Shown here: one piece after another, positions 1-7,204 of the stretch | Numbering within the stretch: the stretch's first letter is position 1 | Layout: the number at the start of each line of letters is the position of its first letter | Assembly: GCF_029626235.1 (NCBI RefSeq) | Contig: NZ_JARUBO010000005.1 | Span: 1,706,501-1,770,500 of the forward strand | DNA: 64,000 bases | DNA from: Micromonospora sp. WMMD1120 | GTDB lineage: Bacteria > Actinomycetota > Actinomycetes > Mycobacteriales > Micromonosporaceae | Direction of reading: 5' to 3' | Notes under the pieces: generated by a model | Told to the model about the DNA's origin: nothing | The model's database searches: none | What the model saw: only the letters and a program-made list of their open reading frames with translations | Made by a program: the position numbers and the translations under genes

Positions 1-449
1 TCGAGGTTCGCGCCGCGCAGATCGGTCCGGTAGAGCTTCGCGGAGTTGAGGATGGCGTGACGGAGATCCGCCCCGGCCAGAACGGCGTCGTCGAGCTGCA
101 CCGCGAACAGTCGCGCCGAACGGAAAACCGCCCGCTCGGCCGCGCAACCGACCAATTCCGCCTTGGCCAGGTCGGCGAAGGAGAAATCCGCTCCCGGCAC
201 CTCGGCGTTGCTCAGGTTGGCGTCGCCGAGGTTGGCCTCCTCGAATCGCACGCCGGGCAACTGGGAATTGGCGAGATAGGCGCCGGCCAGGTCGAGCCGG
301 CTGAGGTCCGCCCCGCGAAAATCGAGAAAATCACCCGACAGGTACGCCCCGGGGGACGCGTCGGCGAACCACTCCTCCAGCGCTTCCCGCGCGTCCGGGC
401 TGTCCGGCCAGCGGAGCACGTCGCCGCTGGTCCGCTTGTACTTACTCAT
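1..449 (-). CDS. Pentapeptide-repeat protein, 3' end cut by window edge
   Basis: The reading frame opens at an ATG (MSKYKRTSGDVLRW) and runs off the window start. From about residue 45 it is built of A(D/N)Lxx-type five-residue repeats, such as GADLSRLDLAGAYL and ANLGDANLSNAEV. These fold into a right-handed beta-helix in known families. Its ATG overlaps the stop of the upstream toxin-like gene (ATGA), so the two are translationally coupled. It is last in a five-gene minus-strand unit with type VII secretion-type proteins. That place is where an immunity protein usually sits, so an immunity role is inferred. Pentapeptide proteins of other families bind DNA gyrase, which is an alternative. The family call is secure; the function is not. 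Confidence 0.85.
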   Translation of the reverse strand, partial: MSKYKRTSGDVLRWPDSPDAREALEEWFADASPGAYLSGDFLDFRGADLSRLDLAGAYLANSQLPGVRFEEANLGDANLSNAEVPGADFSFADLAKAELVGCAAERAVFRSARLFAVQLDDAVLAGADLRHAILNSAKLYRTDLRGANL

Positions 450-1147
450 TTGTCGAACACCACCTTGCCGTCCCACTCCGGTCGACCAGCGACCCGCGCC
501 CTGAGATCGGCCAACGCGCTCGGCGACAGGCTGCGGGTGTTGAGAATGACGTTCTGGCCACCGGCGACCTCGTCGGCGAGTTTCTGCTCGAACTCCTCGC
601 CATCGTAACGACCCTTCATTCCCTCGGGCATGGGCTCACCGGCCCGCCGCCCGGCGGGGAACAGATCGTTCGGCGACTTGACGTCCCAGTTGTCCCCGTT
701 GGCATCGAAGAACTCGCCCTGGTCCTTCTGGAAGGCCGGATCCGAGTTGTCGAGTTCGGCCCGACGAATCGGTCCGGGAATCTTTCCGTCGGCCTCCGCC
801 GCGAGCCCGACCTCGGCCTCGATCCGGGACTTCGCGCTGATGGCACCGTTGTGGGCCGGGTCGGCGGCCAGCTCTTCCAGTCGCCGGTCGTACTCCGGGG
901 TGCCGGGCTTCGGGCTCTGGTAGCCGTCGTCCCCGCCGGGCGGGCGGCCCGGCGCGTCACCGGAGTCACCACCGGGCCGGCCGAGCTTCAGCTCTCCGGA
1001 GGCGAAGTCCTGTCCGCCCGTGACGGTGTCGGGCACCTCGTTGGAGCTGCGGCGTCGCTGACCCGGGATGTCGCCGTCACCGTCACCGGGGCGCGGCGGC
1101 GTCTCGCCGTCGCCGTGCCCACCGGGGGGCGTCTTGGGTTTCGCCAT
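446..1147 (-). CDS. Probable secreted toxin with PD-(D/E)xK-like C-terminal nuclease motif
   Basis: A 233-residue protein. Residues 1-80 are low-complexity Gly/Pro/Asp linker (GGHGDGETPPRPGDGDGD). The compact C-terminal domain, about residues 85-233, contains GDNWDVKS near residues 151-158. The D-x-K within it resembles the catalytic core of restriction-endonuclease-fold toxins of CdiA/polymorphic type. The tail (NVILNTRSLSPSALADLRAR) also resembles the ends of such toxin domains. There is no signal peptide, as expected for a type VII secreted effector. It starts 9 bp after the WXG-like gene and overlaps the pentapeptide gene by 4 bp. The toxin assignment is inference from motif and context. 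Confidence 0.6.
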   Translation of the reverse strand: MAKPKTPPGGHGDGETPPRPGDGDGDIPGQRRRSSNEVPDTVTGGQDFASGELKLGRPGGDSGDAPGRPPGGDDGYQSPKPGTPEYDRRLEELAADPAHNGAISAKSRIEAEVGLAAEADGKIPGPIRRAELDNSDPAFQKDQGEFFDANGDNWDVKSPNDLFPAGRRAGEPMPEGMKGRYDGEEFEQKLADEVAGGQNVILNTRSLSPSALADLRARVAGRPEWDGKVVFDK

Positions 1148-1156
1148 CGTCGGGGC

Positions 1157-1858
1157 CTAGCCGTTCAGCAACTTGGTGAGATTGGTCAGGCTCGCGATCA
1201 GCGCGGCGACGTAGGTGAGGATGCGCCCCGCCCACTTGACCACGGCCGCGACGATCTGCGTGGCGATCACCGGAATCGTGACCACGAAGATCGCCTCGAC
1301 GGCCCACACGATGACGCGCGCCACCAGGTCGGCGATGAGGTCGCGGACGATGTCCCGGGTGAACGCCACCAGGTTCCCGGCCGCCTGGGTCGCGGCGGCC
1401 ATCGCGGCGGAGACGCCGCTCAGCGAGTCGATCCCGGTGACGTTGTGCGCCATCAACGCCTGGTACGCGGTGGCGGCCCGCCCCTGCCACCCCGGCAGGT
1501 CTACAGCGAGGTGCGACTTCAGGTCGGCGGCCATGCTCTCCAGCTCGGCGGCCATGTTGTTCCAGGTGGCCGCGTGCGCGGTGACCCGGTCCGGCATGCC
1601 GGTGAGCTGGTCCAGGATCTCGCGCAGCGGCTCGAAGTATTCCATCGCCCAGCCCAGCCCGTTCGCGAGCAGGGCGCTGAACGGGTCCATGACCGTCGCG
1701 ACGGCCTCGACGCCGAACGCCGCGCCGGCGAGCAGGTCGTCGACCCAGCCCTCGCTGCGGATGGCGTCGACCAGACCCTGGAAGCTGTCCGCGGCCGCCG
1801 CGCCGGTCCAGGGCTTGCGGGTCGAGTGGACGTCCGCGATGAGCGAGGCGTCGGTCAT
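1157..1858 (-). CDS. WXG100-like type VII secretion protein with C-terminal membrane segments
   Basis: A 233-residue protein. I chose the ATG at 1858 (MTDASLIADVHS) because it overlaps the upstream stop as ATGA; a longer frame would run over the upstream gene. A helical region holds a WxG motif (LPGWQGRAATAYQALM, W124-Q-G126), the turn signature of ESX/WXG100 proteins. The last 70 residues are strongly hydrophobic (VVTIPVIATQIVAAVVKWAG) and probably cross or insert into a membrane. It probably acts as the targeting or export partner for the toxin-like gene that follows. The exact family is unknown to me. Confidence 0.7.
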   Translation of the reverse strand: MTDASLIADVHSTRKPWTGAAAADSFQGLVDAIRSEGWVDDLLAGAAFGVEAVATVMDPFSALLANGLGWAMEYFEPLREILDQLTGMPDRVTAHAATWNNMAAELESMAADLKSHLAVDLPGWQGRAATAYQALMAHNVTGIDSLSGVSAAMAAATQAAGNLVAFTRDIVRDLIADLVARVIVWAVEAIFVVTIPVIATQIVAAVVKWAGRILTYVAALIASLTNLTKLLNG

Positions 1859-2178
1859 GACGCGTCCAGTTGACTGCCGACCTTGCGGATCGTGTTGTCG
1901 GACTCCAGGTCGGCGTTGTCGTAGTTGTCGGCGGTGGTGCCGAGGCCCTCCACCACCAGGGCCAGGTTCTCCTCGGCGTAGGCGATCAGCTCGTCCTGCC
2001 GGGTGTGTCGACCCTCGAGCACCCCGGCGATCCACCCACACAGCAGCCCGTACGCCGCGTCGTCCTGGGTGATGTGCGCGCTGGCCGCCTTGACCGCGGC
2101 GAACCGGGCGCGCAGCGCTTCGATGTTGCGGGCGTGCTGACGGATCTGGTCGGCGTCGACCTCGAAGCCGCCGCTCAC
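1855..2178 (-). CDS. ESX secretion-associated small protein (EspC/DUF2580-like)
   Basis: A 107-residue all-helical protein with a GTG start (MSGGFEVDADQIRQHARNIE). The pattern of an N-terminal VD.dqIr.HA..ie segment and a second helix ending in TTADNYDNAD matches the DUF2580/EspC type of ESX-associated proteins. These accompany WXG100 substrates in actinobacteria. It follows the YbaB-like gene by 4 bp and overlaps the WXG-like gene by 4 bp, so all are co-transcribed. It presumably pairs with the neighbour for type VII export; no ESX machinery gene (EccC and others) lies in this window. Confidence 0.75.
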   Translation of the reverse strand: MSGGFEVDADQIRQHARNIEALRARFAAVKAASAHITQDDAAYGLLCGWIAGVLEGRHTRQDELIAYAEENLALVVEGLGTTADNYDNADLESDNTIRKVGSQLDAS

Positions 2179-2182
2179 CCGG

Positions 2183-2617
2183 TCACCACCGGCCGGGCTG
2201 CTCGTCCGGGCCGCCCACCGCCGGATCGTCCCGCAGGCGTTGCCCGATGCGCTCGGCCATCGCCTGGCCGGTCGGCGAGTCGGGTCCTAACGTGTCGCCG
2301 ATGATCTCCTGGGCCCTGTCGGCCAGTTGCCGCTTGGCCAGGGCGATCGTGCTCATGATCGTCCTGGCGACGACATCGGGTGCCACCCGCTGGATGCGCT
2401 GGCCGAGCTGTAGGTCGACAAGCGCGCCGGTGGAGTCGACGGTCACCTCGGCCAGCCCGTTGCCGTCGGCGACGGTGACCCGCAGATCCCGCATCCGGTC
2501 ACTCATCGCGTCGGTAGCGGTCGCCAACTGGTCGAGGCGACCCTTCCACTCGGCGAGCCGATCCATCGCGCCGCCCGGGTCCAGCAACCCACCCGCGTGT
2601 GGAACCTCGGCTGTCAC
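2183..2617 (-). CDS. YbaB/EbfC-family protein
   Basis: A 144-residue protein from a GTG start. The core (VTVADGNGLAEVTVDSTGAL followed by VDLQLGQRIQR) is the beta-hairpin typical of YbaB/EbfC nucleoid-associated proteins, flanked by long helices. It is the first gene of the minus-strand unit. In actinobacteria YbaB-like genes commonly head ESX/WXG toxin cassettes, where their role is unproven. It could bind DNA, or serve as a structural partner in export. Stretches upstream to 3040 contain only repeats, so the operon promoter is likely within 2618-2790. Confidence 0.8.
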   Translation of the reverse strand: MTAEVPHAGGLLDPGGAMDRLAEWKGRLDQLATATDAMSDRMRDLRVTVADGNGLAEVTVDSTGALVDLQLGQRIQRVAPDVVARTIMSTIALAKRQLADRAQEIIGDTLGPDSPTGQAMAERIGQRLRDDPAVGGPDEQPGRW

Positions 2618-2786
2618 GTGTCCCCTCGGCCGGTCAGGGTGATCATGCCTGGCTGAGGGGAGGTTAACACGAGCGACCTTCCGAGATGGTCCACCTCAGA
2701 CGGTGCCGGCGGTGGGCGTCGACGCCGACCGGGACATGCTCGTCGGGACGCGATGGTCGCTTCGCTTCGCCGAACGCCGCCGCGAC

Positions 2787-2840
2787 ATCGACGTGGCGTT
2801 CCGACACCCCTGAATCGACGTGGCGTTCCGACACCCCTGA
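2787..2840. repeat. Perfect 27-bp tandem duplication
   Basis: Two exact head-to-tail copies, 2787-2813 and 2814-2840, each containing GTGGCGTTCCGACACCCC. It lies in the 423-bp gene-free stretch between the type VII cassette and the zinc-ribbon-like gene. I see no gene around it. Function unknown. Confidence 0.9.
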
Positions 2841-2929
2841 CCGGTCGGGTGCCGCGTCCCTTCCAACCCGCCTGTAGAGCTGCCCCGAATATGGGGCGCG
2901 GGCGACCGTTCTGCCTCGGAAGCACCGGT

Positions 2930-3040
2930 GCGGCGAGGCACGGGACGGGCGGCGGCGAGGCACGGGACGGGCGGCGACGAGACAGGGGACGGGCGGCCAC
3001 GAGGCACGGGACCGGCGGCGGCGAGACAGGGGACGGGCGG
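2930..3040. repeat. Imperfect tandem repeats, unit about 21 bp
   Basis: Five degenerate copies of a unit like GGCGAGGCACGGGACGGGCG (variants with GAGACAGGGGACGGGCG). The array ends at the stop codon of the zinc-ribbon-like gene at 3041. Frames through it are open only because it is GC-rich. Confidence 0.75.
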
Positions 3041-3283
3041 TCAGCCTCGGGCTCGGGTCCAGGCGAGGAAGCGTTCGGCCAGTCGGACCGGGTCGACGGT
3101 GGTGAGGTGTTCGCCGGCCTCGGCCAGGAGGGTCGCCAGGTAGACGGCCAACGCCACCCGATCGTGCCGGTACTCCCCGAGCAGGCGCAGTTTCGCCGCC
3201 GAACAGGGCCAGGCGATGCCGCACGCCGCGCAGCGCCAGGTGGGACGGGTCGGGCGGTGGTCCCGGTGCCGGCGGCGGGGCAT
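3041..3283 (-). CDS. Small Cys-rich (zinc-ribbon-like) protein of the XRE/DUF397 neighbourhood
   Basis: An 80-residue protein starting at ATG 3283. The segment WRCAACGIAWPCSAAKLRLL holds three cysteines (CxxC...C) that could bind a metal. The rest is helical (RVALAVYLATLLAEAGEHL). Similar small proteins sit beside XRE/DUF397 regulator pairs in many actinomycetes, sometimes under the doubtful name flavin reductase. It is divergent from the XRE gene at 3482, with a 198-bp shared upstream region. Function unknown. Confidence 0.65.
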   Translation of the reverse strand: MPRRRHRDHRPTRPTWRCAACGIAWPCSAAKLRLLGEYRHDRVALAVYLATLLAEAGEHLTTVDPVRLAERFLAWTRARG

Positions 3284-3481
3284 GGCAGGTCTCCTTCAGC
3301 GCTGGACGGGCGCCGTCCCGCCTCCCCGTCGGGACGACGCCCGGACTGACGTCGACCGCCGGGCTTCTGCGCCTCCACCGGTCACGCCGTCTTCTGTGGA
3401 TAACACTCGGCCGCGTTACCGGGCAGATACACCGCGTAACGATATGGTTCTCGGATATCCAGGACATCCGATGGAGGGGTC

Positions 3482-4249
3482 ATGAACGACGCACTCCGGG
3501 TGGCGCTGAGCGACACCGGGCACACCACCGAATCCCTCGCCGAGGTCGTCGGCGTCGACCCGAAGACCGTGGGGCGATGGCTGAGCGAGGGGCGCATCCC
3601 GCATCCTCGGCACCGACTGGCGGCGGCGGAAGCCCTCCACAAGGACGTGTCGGACATCTGGCCGGACACTTCAAGACGTCGTGACCCCATCTGGTTCCGT
3701 CCCTGGCAGGAGATCGAGCGGGAGGCGGTGTCGCTGCGCTCATATGAGTCGACCGTCCTGCCGGGGTTGCTCCAGACCGAGGCGTACGCCCGTGCGGTGT
3801 TGAGCGGCGCGGGCCTGATCCCCCGTGGTGAGATCGAGCGGCATCTCACGGTCCGGCTCGGCCGGCAGGGCGTGCTCAAGCGGGACGACCCTCCGCAGTT
3901 CACGGCGGTCGTCGACGAGGCGGTCATCCGTCGCCCCGTGGGCGGCGGGCCGACCATGCGCGAGCAACTGCTGGCGGTGGCGGCGGCGTGCGCCGAGCCG
4001 CACATCCGGGTGCACGTCGTGCCCGCCACTGTCGGGGCTTATGCCGGCTTGAACGGGCCGTTCGTGATCGCGCACAGCCACGACCACCGGGCCGCCGGCT
4101 ATCTGGACAACCAACTCCAGGGACAAGTGGCTAGCGACCCGGAGGACATCGCGGCCATGATGGCGGCGTGGGAGAACGTGCGCGGGGAGGCGCTGTCCCA
4201 CCGGCAGTCGGTCGATCTGATCACGGAGGTGGCGAACTCATGGAGCTGA
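3482..4249 (+). CDS. XRE-family regulator with DUF5753 (Scr1-type)
   Basis: A 255-residue protein with a strong ribosome site (GGAGGGGTC before ATG). Residues 5-60 form a helix-turn-helix (LAEVVGVDPKTVGRWLSEGR). Residues 75-245 match the DUF5753 domain, including the hallmark YESTVLPGLLQTEAYARAVL. It overlaps the DUF397 gene by 10 bp. In Streptomyces such XRE/DUF397 pairs (Scr1/Scr2) behave like toxin-antitoxin or antibiotic-production regulators. The family call is firm, but targets here are unknown. Confidence 0.92.
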   Translation: MNDALRVALSDTGHTTESLAEVVGVDPKTVGRWLSEGRIPHPRHRLAAAEALHKDVSDIWPDTSRRRDPIWFRPWQEIEREAVSLRSYESTVLPGLLQTEAYARAVLSGAGLIPRGEIERHLTVRLGRQGVLKRDDPPQFTAVVDEAVIRRPVGGGPTMREQLLAVAAACAEPHIRVHVVPATVGAYAGLNGPFVIAHSHDHRAAGYLDNQLQGQVASDPEDIAAMMAAWENVRGEALSHRQSVDLITEVANSWS

Positions 4250-4431
4250 ACGGCGCCCGGTGGCGCAAGAGCAGCCGCAGCAGCGGCAACGGCGGCAACT
4301 GTGTCGAGGTCGCCGACAACCTGCCCGGCGTGGTGGCCGTCCGCGATTCCAAGGACCCGACCGGCCCGACGCTCACCTTCGCCCCGGCGGCCTGGCGCGC
4401 GTTCGTCGGTCAGGTCGCCCGGCCCGCCTGA
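4240..4431 (+). CDS. DUF397 protein
   Basis: A 63-residue protein starting at ATG 4240 inside the end of the XRE gene. WRKSSRSSGNGGNCVEVA, VAVRDSKDP and FAPAAWRAFV are the three conserved blocks of DUF397, so it is complete. It is translationally coupled to the XRE/DUF5753 regulator and probably forms a functional pair with it. Confidence 0.93.
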   Translation: MELNGARWRKSSRSSGNGGNCVEVADNLPGVVAVRDSKDPTGPTLTFAPAAWRAFVGQVARPA

Positions 4432-4508
4432 CCTGGCGAGACACTGCCGGCCGGACGGGTTCGACCACCGGCACGACCGGCGCGGTACCAACCGCCGCGA
4501 CGCTGAAA

Positions 4509-4600
4509 GCCCGAGCCCGATCGCGAGCCCGAGCCCGAGCCCGATCGCGAGCCCGAGCGCGCCGCCCCGATCCCGAGCGCGCCGCCCGATCTCGAACGCG
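4509..4600. repeat. GC-rich hexamer-type repeat (GAGCCC/GATCGC)
   Basis: Iterated CGAGCC and CGATCGCGAGCC blocks, such as CGAGCCCGAGCCCGATCGCG. It begins the 570-bp gene-free tract between the DUF397 gene and the insertion sequence. Open frames here are artefacts of composition. Confidence 0.75.
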
Positions 4601-4714
4601 ATGCCCCAACCATCACGCCTGGGCCCCAGCGGATGCTCGCTTCCCGCGCGGGGCCCTGCGCCCACGGAAGCCCCGAGGGCGGCTACGCCCCCACAGCGCG
4701 GCCCGCCCGATGAA

Positions 4715-4759
4715 ATCTTGGACACTTTTCGTCCTGCGCGAACGGAAACTGTCCAAGAT
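4715..4759. repeat. Imperfect 18-bp inverted repeat (hairpin)
   Basis: Arms 4715-4732 (ATCTTGGACACTTTTCGT) and 4742-4759 are complementary with two mismatches around a 9-nt loop. It stands 280 bp after the DUF397 stop, in gene-free sequence. It may be a terminator or an interspersed palindromic element. Confidence 0.75.
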
Positions 4760-4774
4760 CTCCCGAGAACAGCG

Positions 4775-4845
4775 GCGATCTTGCACTTCATGTCGTGACA
4801 AACAGGAATTATGCCCCGAATCGACCTCCGCAAGTGCAAGATCGC
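4775..4845. repeat. Perfect 14-bp inverted repeat with 43-nt loop
   Basis: Arms 4775-4788 (GCGATCTTGCACTT) and 4832-4845 (AAGTGCAAGATCGC) match exactly. It lies next to the preceding hairpin and shares the GATCTT/AAGATC end motif. This could be a repetitive extragenic element; copy number cannot be judged from one window. Confidence 0.8.
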
Positions 4846-4865
4846 GGGCAAGGGCGGGGGCGCGG

Positions 4866-4992
4866 GGCGCGGTAAGGGCACGGACGCGGGGCGCGGTTAG
4901 AGCGCGAGCGCGGGGGGCGGGGCGCGGTGAGAGCGCGACGCGGGGGGCGGGGCGCGGTGAGAGCGCGGGCGCGGGGCGCGGTGAGAGCGCGG
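4866..4992. repeat. Five imperfect GC-rich tandem repeats (24-31 bp)
   Basis: Copies of GGCGCGGTGAGAGCGCG begin near 4866, 4890, 4921, 4951 and 4975; the first is the most diverged. The array abuts the left flanking repeat of the insertion sequence at 5002. Confidence 0.8.
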
Positions 4993-5019
4993 GGCCGGGG
5001 GGTGTCCCTATGGGTTTCG

Positions 5020-6219
5020 TCAAGCGGGGACGGGGCTGGTGGGGCGTGGTTGGTAGGGGATCTTGTCGCGGAGCATGGCGAACAGGACGTCGCAGCGGCG
5101 TCGGGCGAGGCAGATGAGGGCGGCGTTGTGACGTTTGCCCTCGGCTCGTTTGCGGTCGTAGTAGGCGCGGCTGGTGGGGTCGGCGAGGGAGGCGAACGCG
5201 GCGAGGAAGAACGCGCGTTTGAGGTTTTTGTTGCCGCCTCGGGGTGGATGTTCGCCGCGGATGCTGCTTCCGGATCGTCGGGTGACGGGGGCGAGGCCGG
5301 CGTAGGCGGCGAGGTGGCCGGGCGTGGCGAAGGCGGTGCCGTCGCCGACTTCGAGCAGGATCCGGGCTGCGGTCCTGACGCCGATGCCGGGCATCGAGGT
5401 CAGGACCGGGGCAAGAGGGTGCGCATCAAGGATCCTCTCGACCTCGCCAGCGATTTGGTCGCGCTGGCGGAGAACGTCGCGGAGGCTGTCGGCGAGGCGG
5501 GGCAGGATCGTCTCCGCCGCTGTCGTGCCGGGGACCGTGACGGTCTGTTCGTCGAGGGCGGTCATGATCTGCTCGACGAGTCGTTCGCCCATGCGGGGTG
5601 CGTGGACGGCGGCGATCGAGAGGACTTTGCGGCGGCCGGCTTTGCGGAGTCCGGCGGGGCCGCCGCATCGTGACAGCAGTTCCAGGACCGCCTTGTGGTG
5701 CACTTTCGGGCCGAGAACGCGTTCCAGGGCGGGGTGGATCTGGGTGAGTAGGCCCCGGATGCGGTTGGATACTCGGGTGGCTTCGCCGGCGAGGTCGTCG
5801 TCGAAACCGACCAGGACTTCCAGTTCGGCCAGGGCCTCGTCGCCGACGTCGACCCGCCGCAGCGTGTGCGGCAGGGTGCGGGCCGCGTCGGCGATGACGT
5901 AGGCGTCGCGGGCGTCGGTCTTCGCCGCACCGGGGTGCAGGTCAGCGATGCGGCGCATCGCCAGGCCGGGCAGGTAGGCCACCTGATGCCCGCACGCCCG
6001 AGCCACCGCGACCGGCAGGGCGCCGATCGAGGCCGGTTGGTCGACTACGACCAGGACCCGGCCGTGGCGGCCGAGTTTGTCGAACAGCTGCCGCAACCTG
6101 GCCTCAGTGTTCGGCAACGGCGCGTCGTGCAGCCGCTTGCCGTCCGGAGCCAGTCCGACCGCGTGGTGACCTTCCTTGCCGACGTCCAACCCGAGGAACA
6201 CGCCGTAGTCGCCGTGCAC
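5020..6219 (-). CDS. IS110-family transposase (DEDD recombinase)
   Basis: A 399-residue protein. The N-terminal RuvC-like domain opens with FLGLDVGKEGHHAV (D12) and includes KTDARDAYVIADAART. The C-terminal Transposase_20 (IS116/IS110/IS902) domain has SMPGIGVRTAARILLEVGD and RSGSSIRGEHPPRGGNKNLK, whose serine is the expected recombination nucleophile. Length and all motifs indicate an intact enzyme. IS110 recombinases are guided by a structured bridge RNA encoded in the element's noncoding end. The gene stops 9-18 bp from one end, so the noncoding part is upstream of the start. Confidence 0.95.
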   Translation of the reverse strand: MHGDYGVFLGLDVGKEGHHAVGLAPDGKRLHDAPLPNTEARLRQLFDKLGRHGRVLVVVDQPASIGALPVAVARACGHQVAYLPGLAMRRIADLHPGAAKTDARDAYVIADAARTLPHTLRRVDVGDEALAELEVLVGFDDDLAGEATRVSNRIRGLLTQIHPALERVLGPKVHHKAVLELLSRCGGPAGLRKAGRRKVLSIAAVHAPRMGERLVEQIMTALDEQTVTVPGTTAAETILPRLADSLRDVLRQRDQIAGEVERILDAHPLAPVLTSMPGIGVRTAARILLEVGDGTAFATPGHLAAYAGLAPVTRRSGSSIRGEHPPRGGNKNLKRAFFLAAFASLADPTSRAYYDRKRAEGKRHNAALICLARRRCDVLFAMLRDKIPYQPRPTSPVPA

Positions 6220-6317
6220 CCACGCCTCCTCACCCGCGTCGCTGCCTCGGCCGCTGGTCTAGGCGTCGGACTGCCGGCAGCCACGTTACGAAGAGACCTA
6301 CCCCAACACGGGTGGCC
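6220..6317 (-). ncRNA. Candidate IS110 bridge-RNA region
   Basis: This is the only noncoding part of the element of useful length, upstream of the transposase start, the side used by IS110-group elements. About 100 nt is short compared with known bridge RNAs (about 150-200 nt), so the RNA may extend past the 10-mer repeat or into the gene. No structure was computed; this is a positional prediction only. Confidence 0.25.
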
Positions 6318-6593
6318 GTGTCCCTATCAGCGGTCCACCGACGCCACCCGACCCGGCGACAACACCCCCCGGATCATCCGAACGACAGGGGCAGGAAGTC
6401 ATACCGGGCCGGGCGACCGAGGAGTCCCCGGCTGGGGACGATCAAAAAGGTAACGGGCGGGCACGGCCGGGCGGGGGGTGGGGGGAGCACGCTTCGGGTG
6501 TTCCGGCGGTACGGTGCCAGGGCCGGCGGAACGGCGAGCCCGCACCCGTCGTACACATGTTCTATCCACAGGTTGTGGACGGCGGGGGATGCG

Positions 6594-7148
6594 ATGGCTT
6601 ACCAGCTCAGCGCGGTGGTTGCTGATGTCGAACTGCTGCGCGAGCACACCGCGGACCTCGACCACGCGGTCCTCGGCGAGCTGCGCCAGGATTTCGTGTT
6701 GCTGCCGGTCACCCCGCAACTGGTGGTGGAGCTGACCGGCGCGCTGCCGGACTACGCGCCGGACGACCCCAGCGCCGAGCAGCCCTTCGGGCTGGTGCTG
6801 TCGTCGGCGCTGGTGGAGATCCTCAGCCGGTGGTCGCAGGCGGGGCCGGTGGCGTACCTGGAGGCGGAGTTCGCGGGTGGCATCGGCTACCAGTCGGCGG
6901 CGGTGTGGCTGGGTGGGGCGCTGTCCTGGGGTCCGCGCTTCGACGACGAGTTGGACGCCCCGCGCGAGCAGTGGCCGATCAACGGCGCGCTGGTCCGGCT
7001 GGGCGTGGAGCCCGGGACGTGGATCGACCCGTTCGCCGAGTTGGGGTTGCACGTGGAGCGCAACACCGACGGCTGGTTGGCGCACGGGCGGCGTCGGCTC
7101 AGCGCCGACTACTGGGATGAGCTGGTCGAAGACTGGGAAAAGCAGTAA
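6594..7148 (+). CDS. Hypothetical 184-residue soluble protein
   Basis: I chose the ATG at 6594 (MAYQLSAVVADVELLREHT), with a G-rich stretch just upstream. The protein is acidic with no signal peptide or membrane segment. Notable blocks are LPVTPQLVVELTG, EAEFAGGIGYQSAAVW and PINGALVRLGVEPG. The C-terminus (LSADYWDELVEDWEKQ) is helical. The pattern looks like a conserved actinobacterial unknown family; I do not recognise a function. A 56-bp gap separates it from the next gene, so they may be co-transcribed. Confidence 0.7.
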   Translation: MAYQLSAVVADVELLREHTADLDHAVLGELRQDFVLLPVTPQLVVELTGALPDYAPDDPSAEQPFGLVLSSALVEILSRWSQAGPVAYLEAEFAGGIGYQSAAVWLGGALSWGPRFDDELDAPREQWPINGALVRLGVEPGTWIDPFAELGLHVERNTDGWLAHGRRRLSADYWDELVEDWEKQ

Positions 7149-7204
7149 TCCGGCCGACGGCAGCAACCTGAACGCTCCCGTTCCGTTGGGGACTGGGGGA
7201 TTCC

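Larger units (their letters stand above)
5002..6327 (-). mobile_element. Complete IS110-family insertion sequence
   Basis: The element carries one intact IS110-type transposase gene. The 10-mer GTGTCCCTAT occurs at 5002-5011 and again at 6318-6327, outside the two ends of the gene. No terminal inverted repeats are seen, as expected for IS110. If one copy of the 10-mer belongs to the target, the element is about 1316 bp, a normal size for the family. It sits in gene-free, repeat-rich DNA and disrupts no recognisable gene. Confidence 0.75.

Noticed and set aside
4099..5117. Long Arg/Ala/Ser frames over the GC-rich repeats
   Set aside because: They are low-complexity translations of simple repeats with no ribosome site, and one overlaps the insertion sequence.
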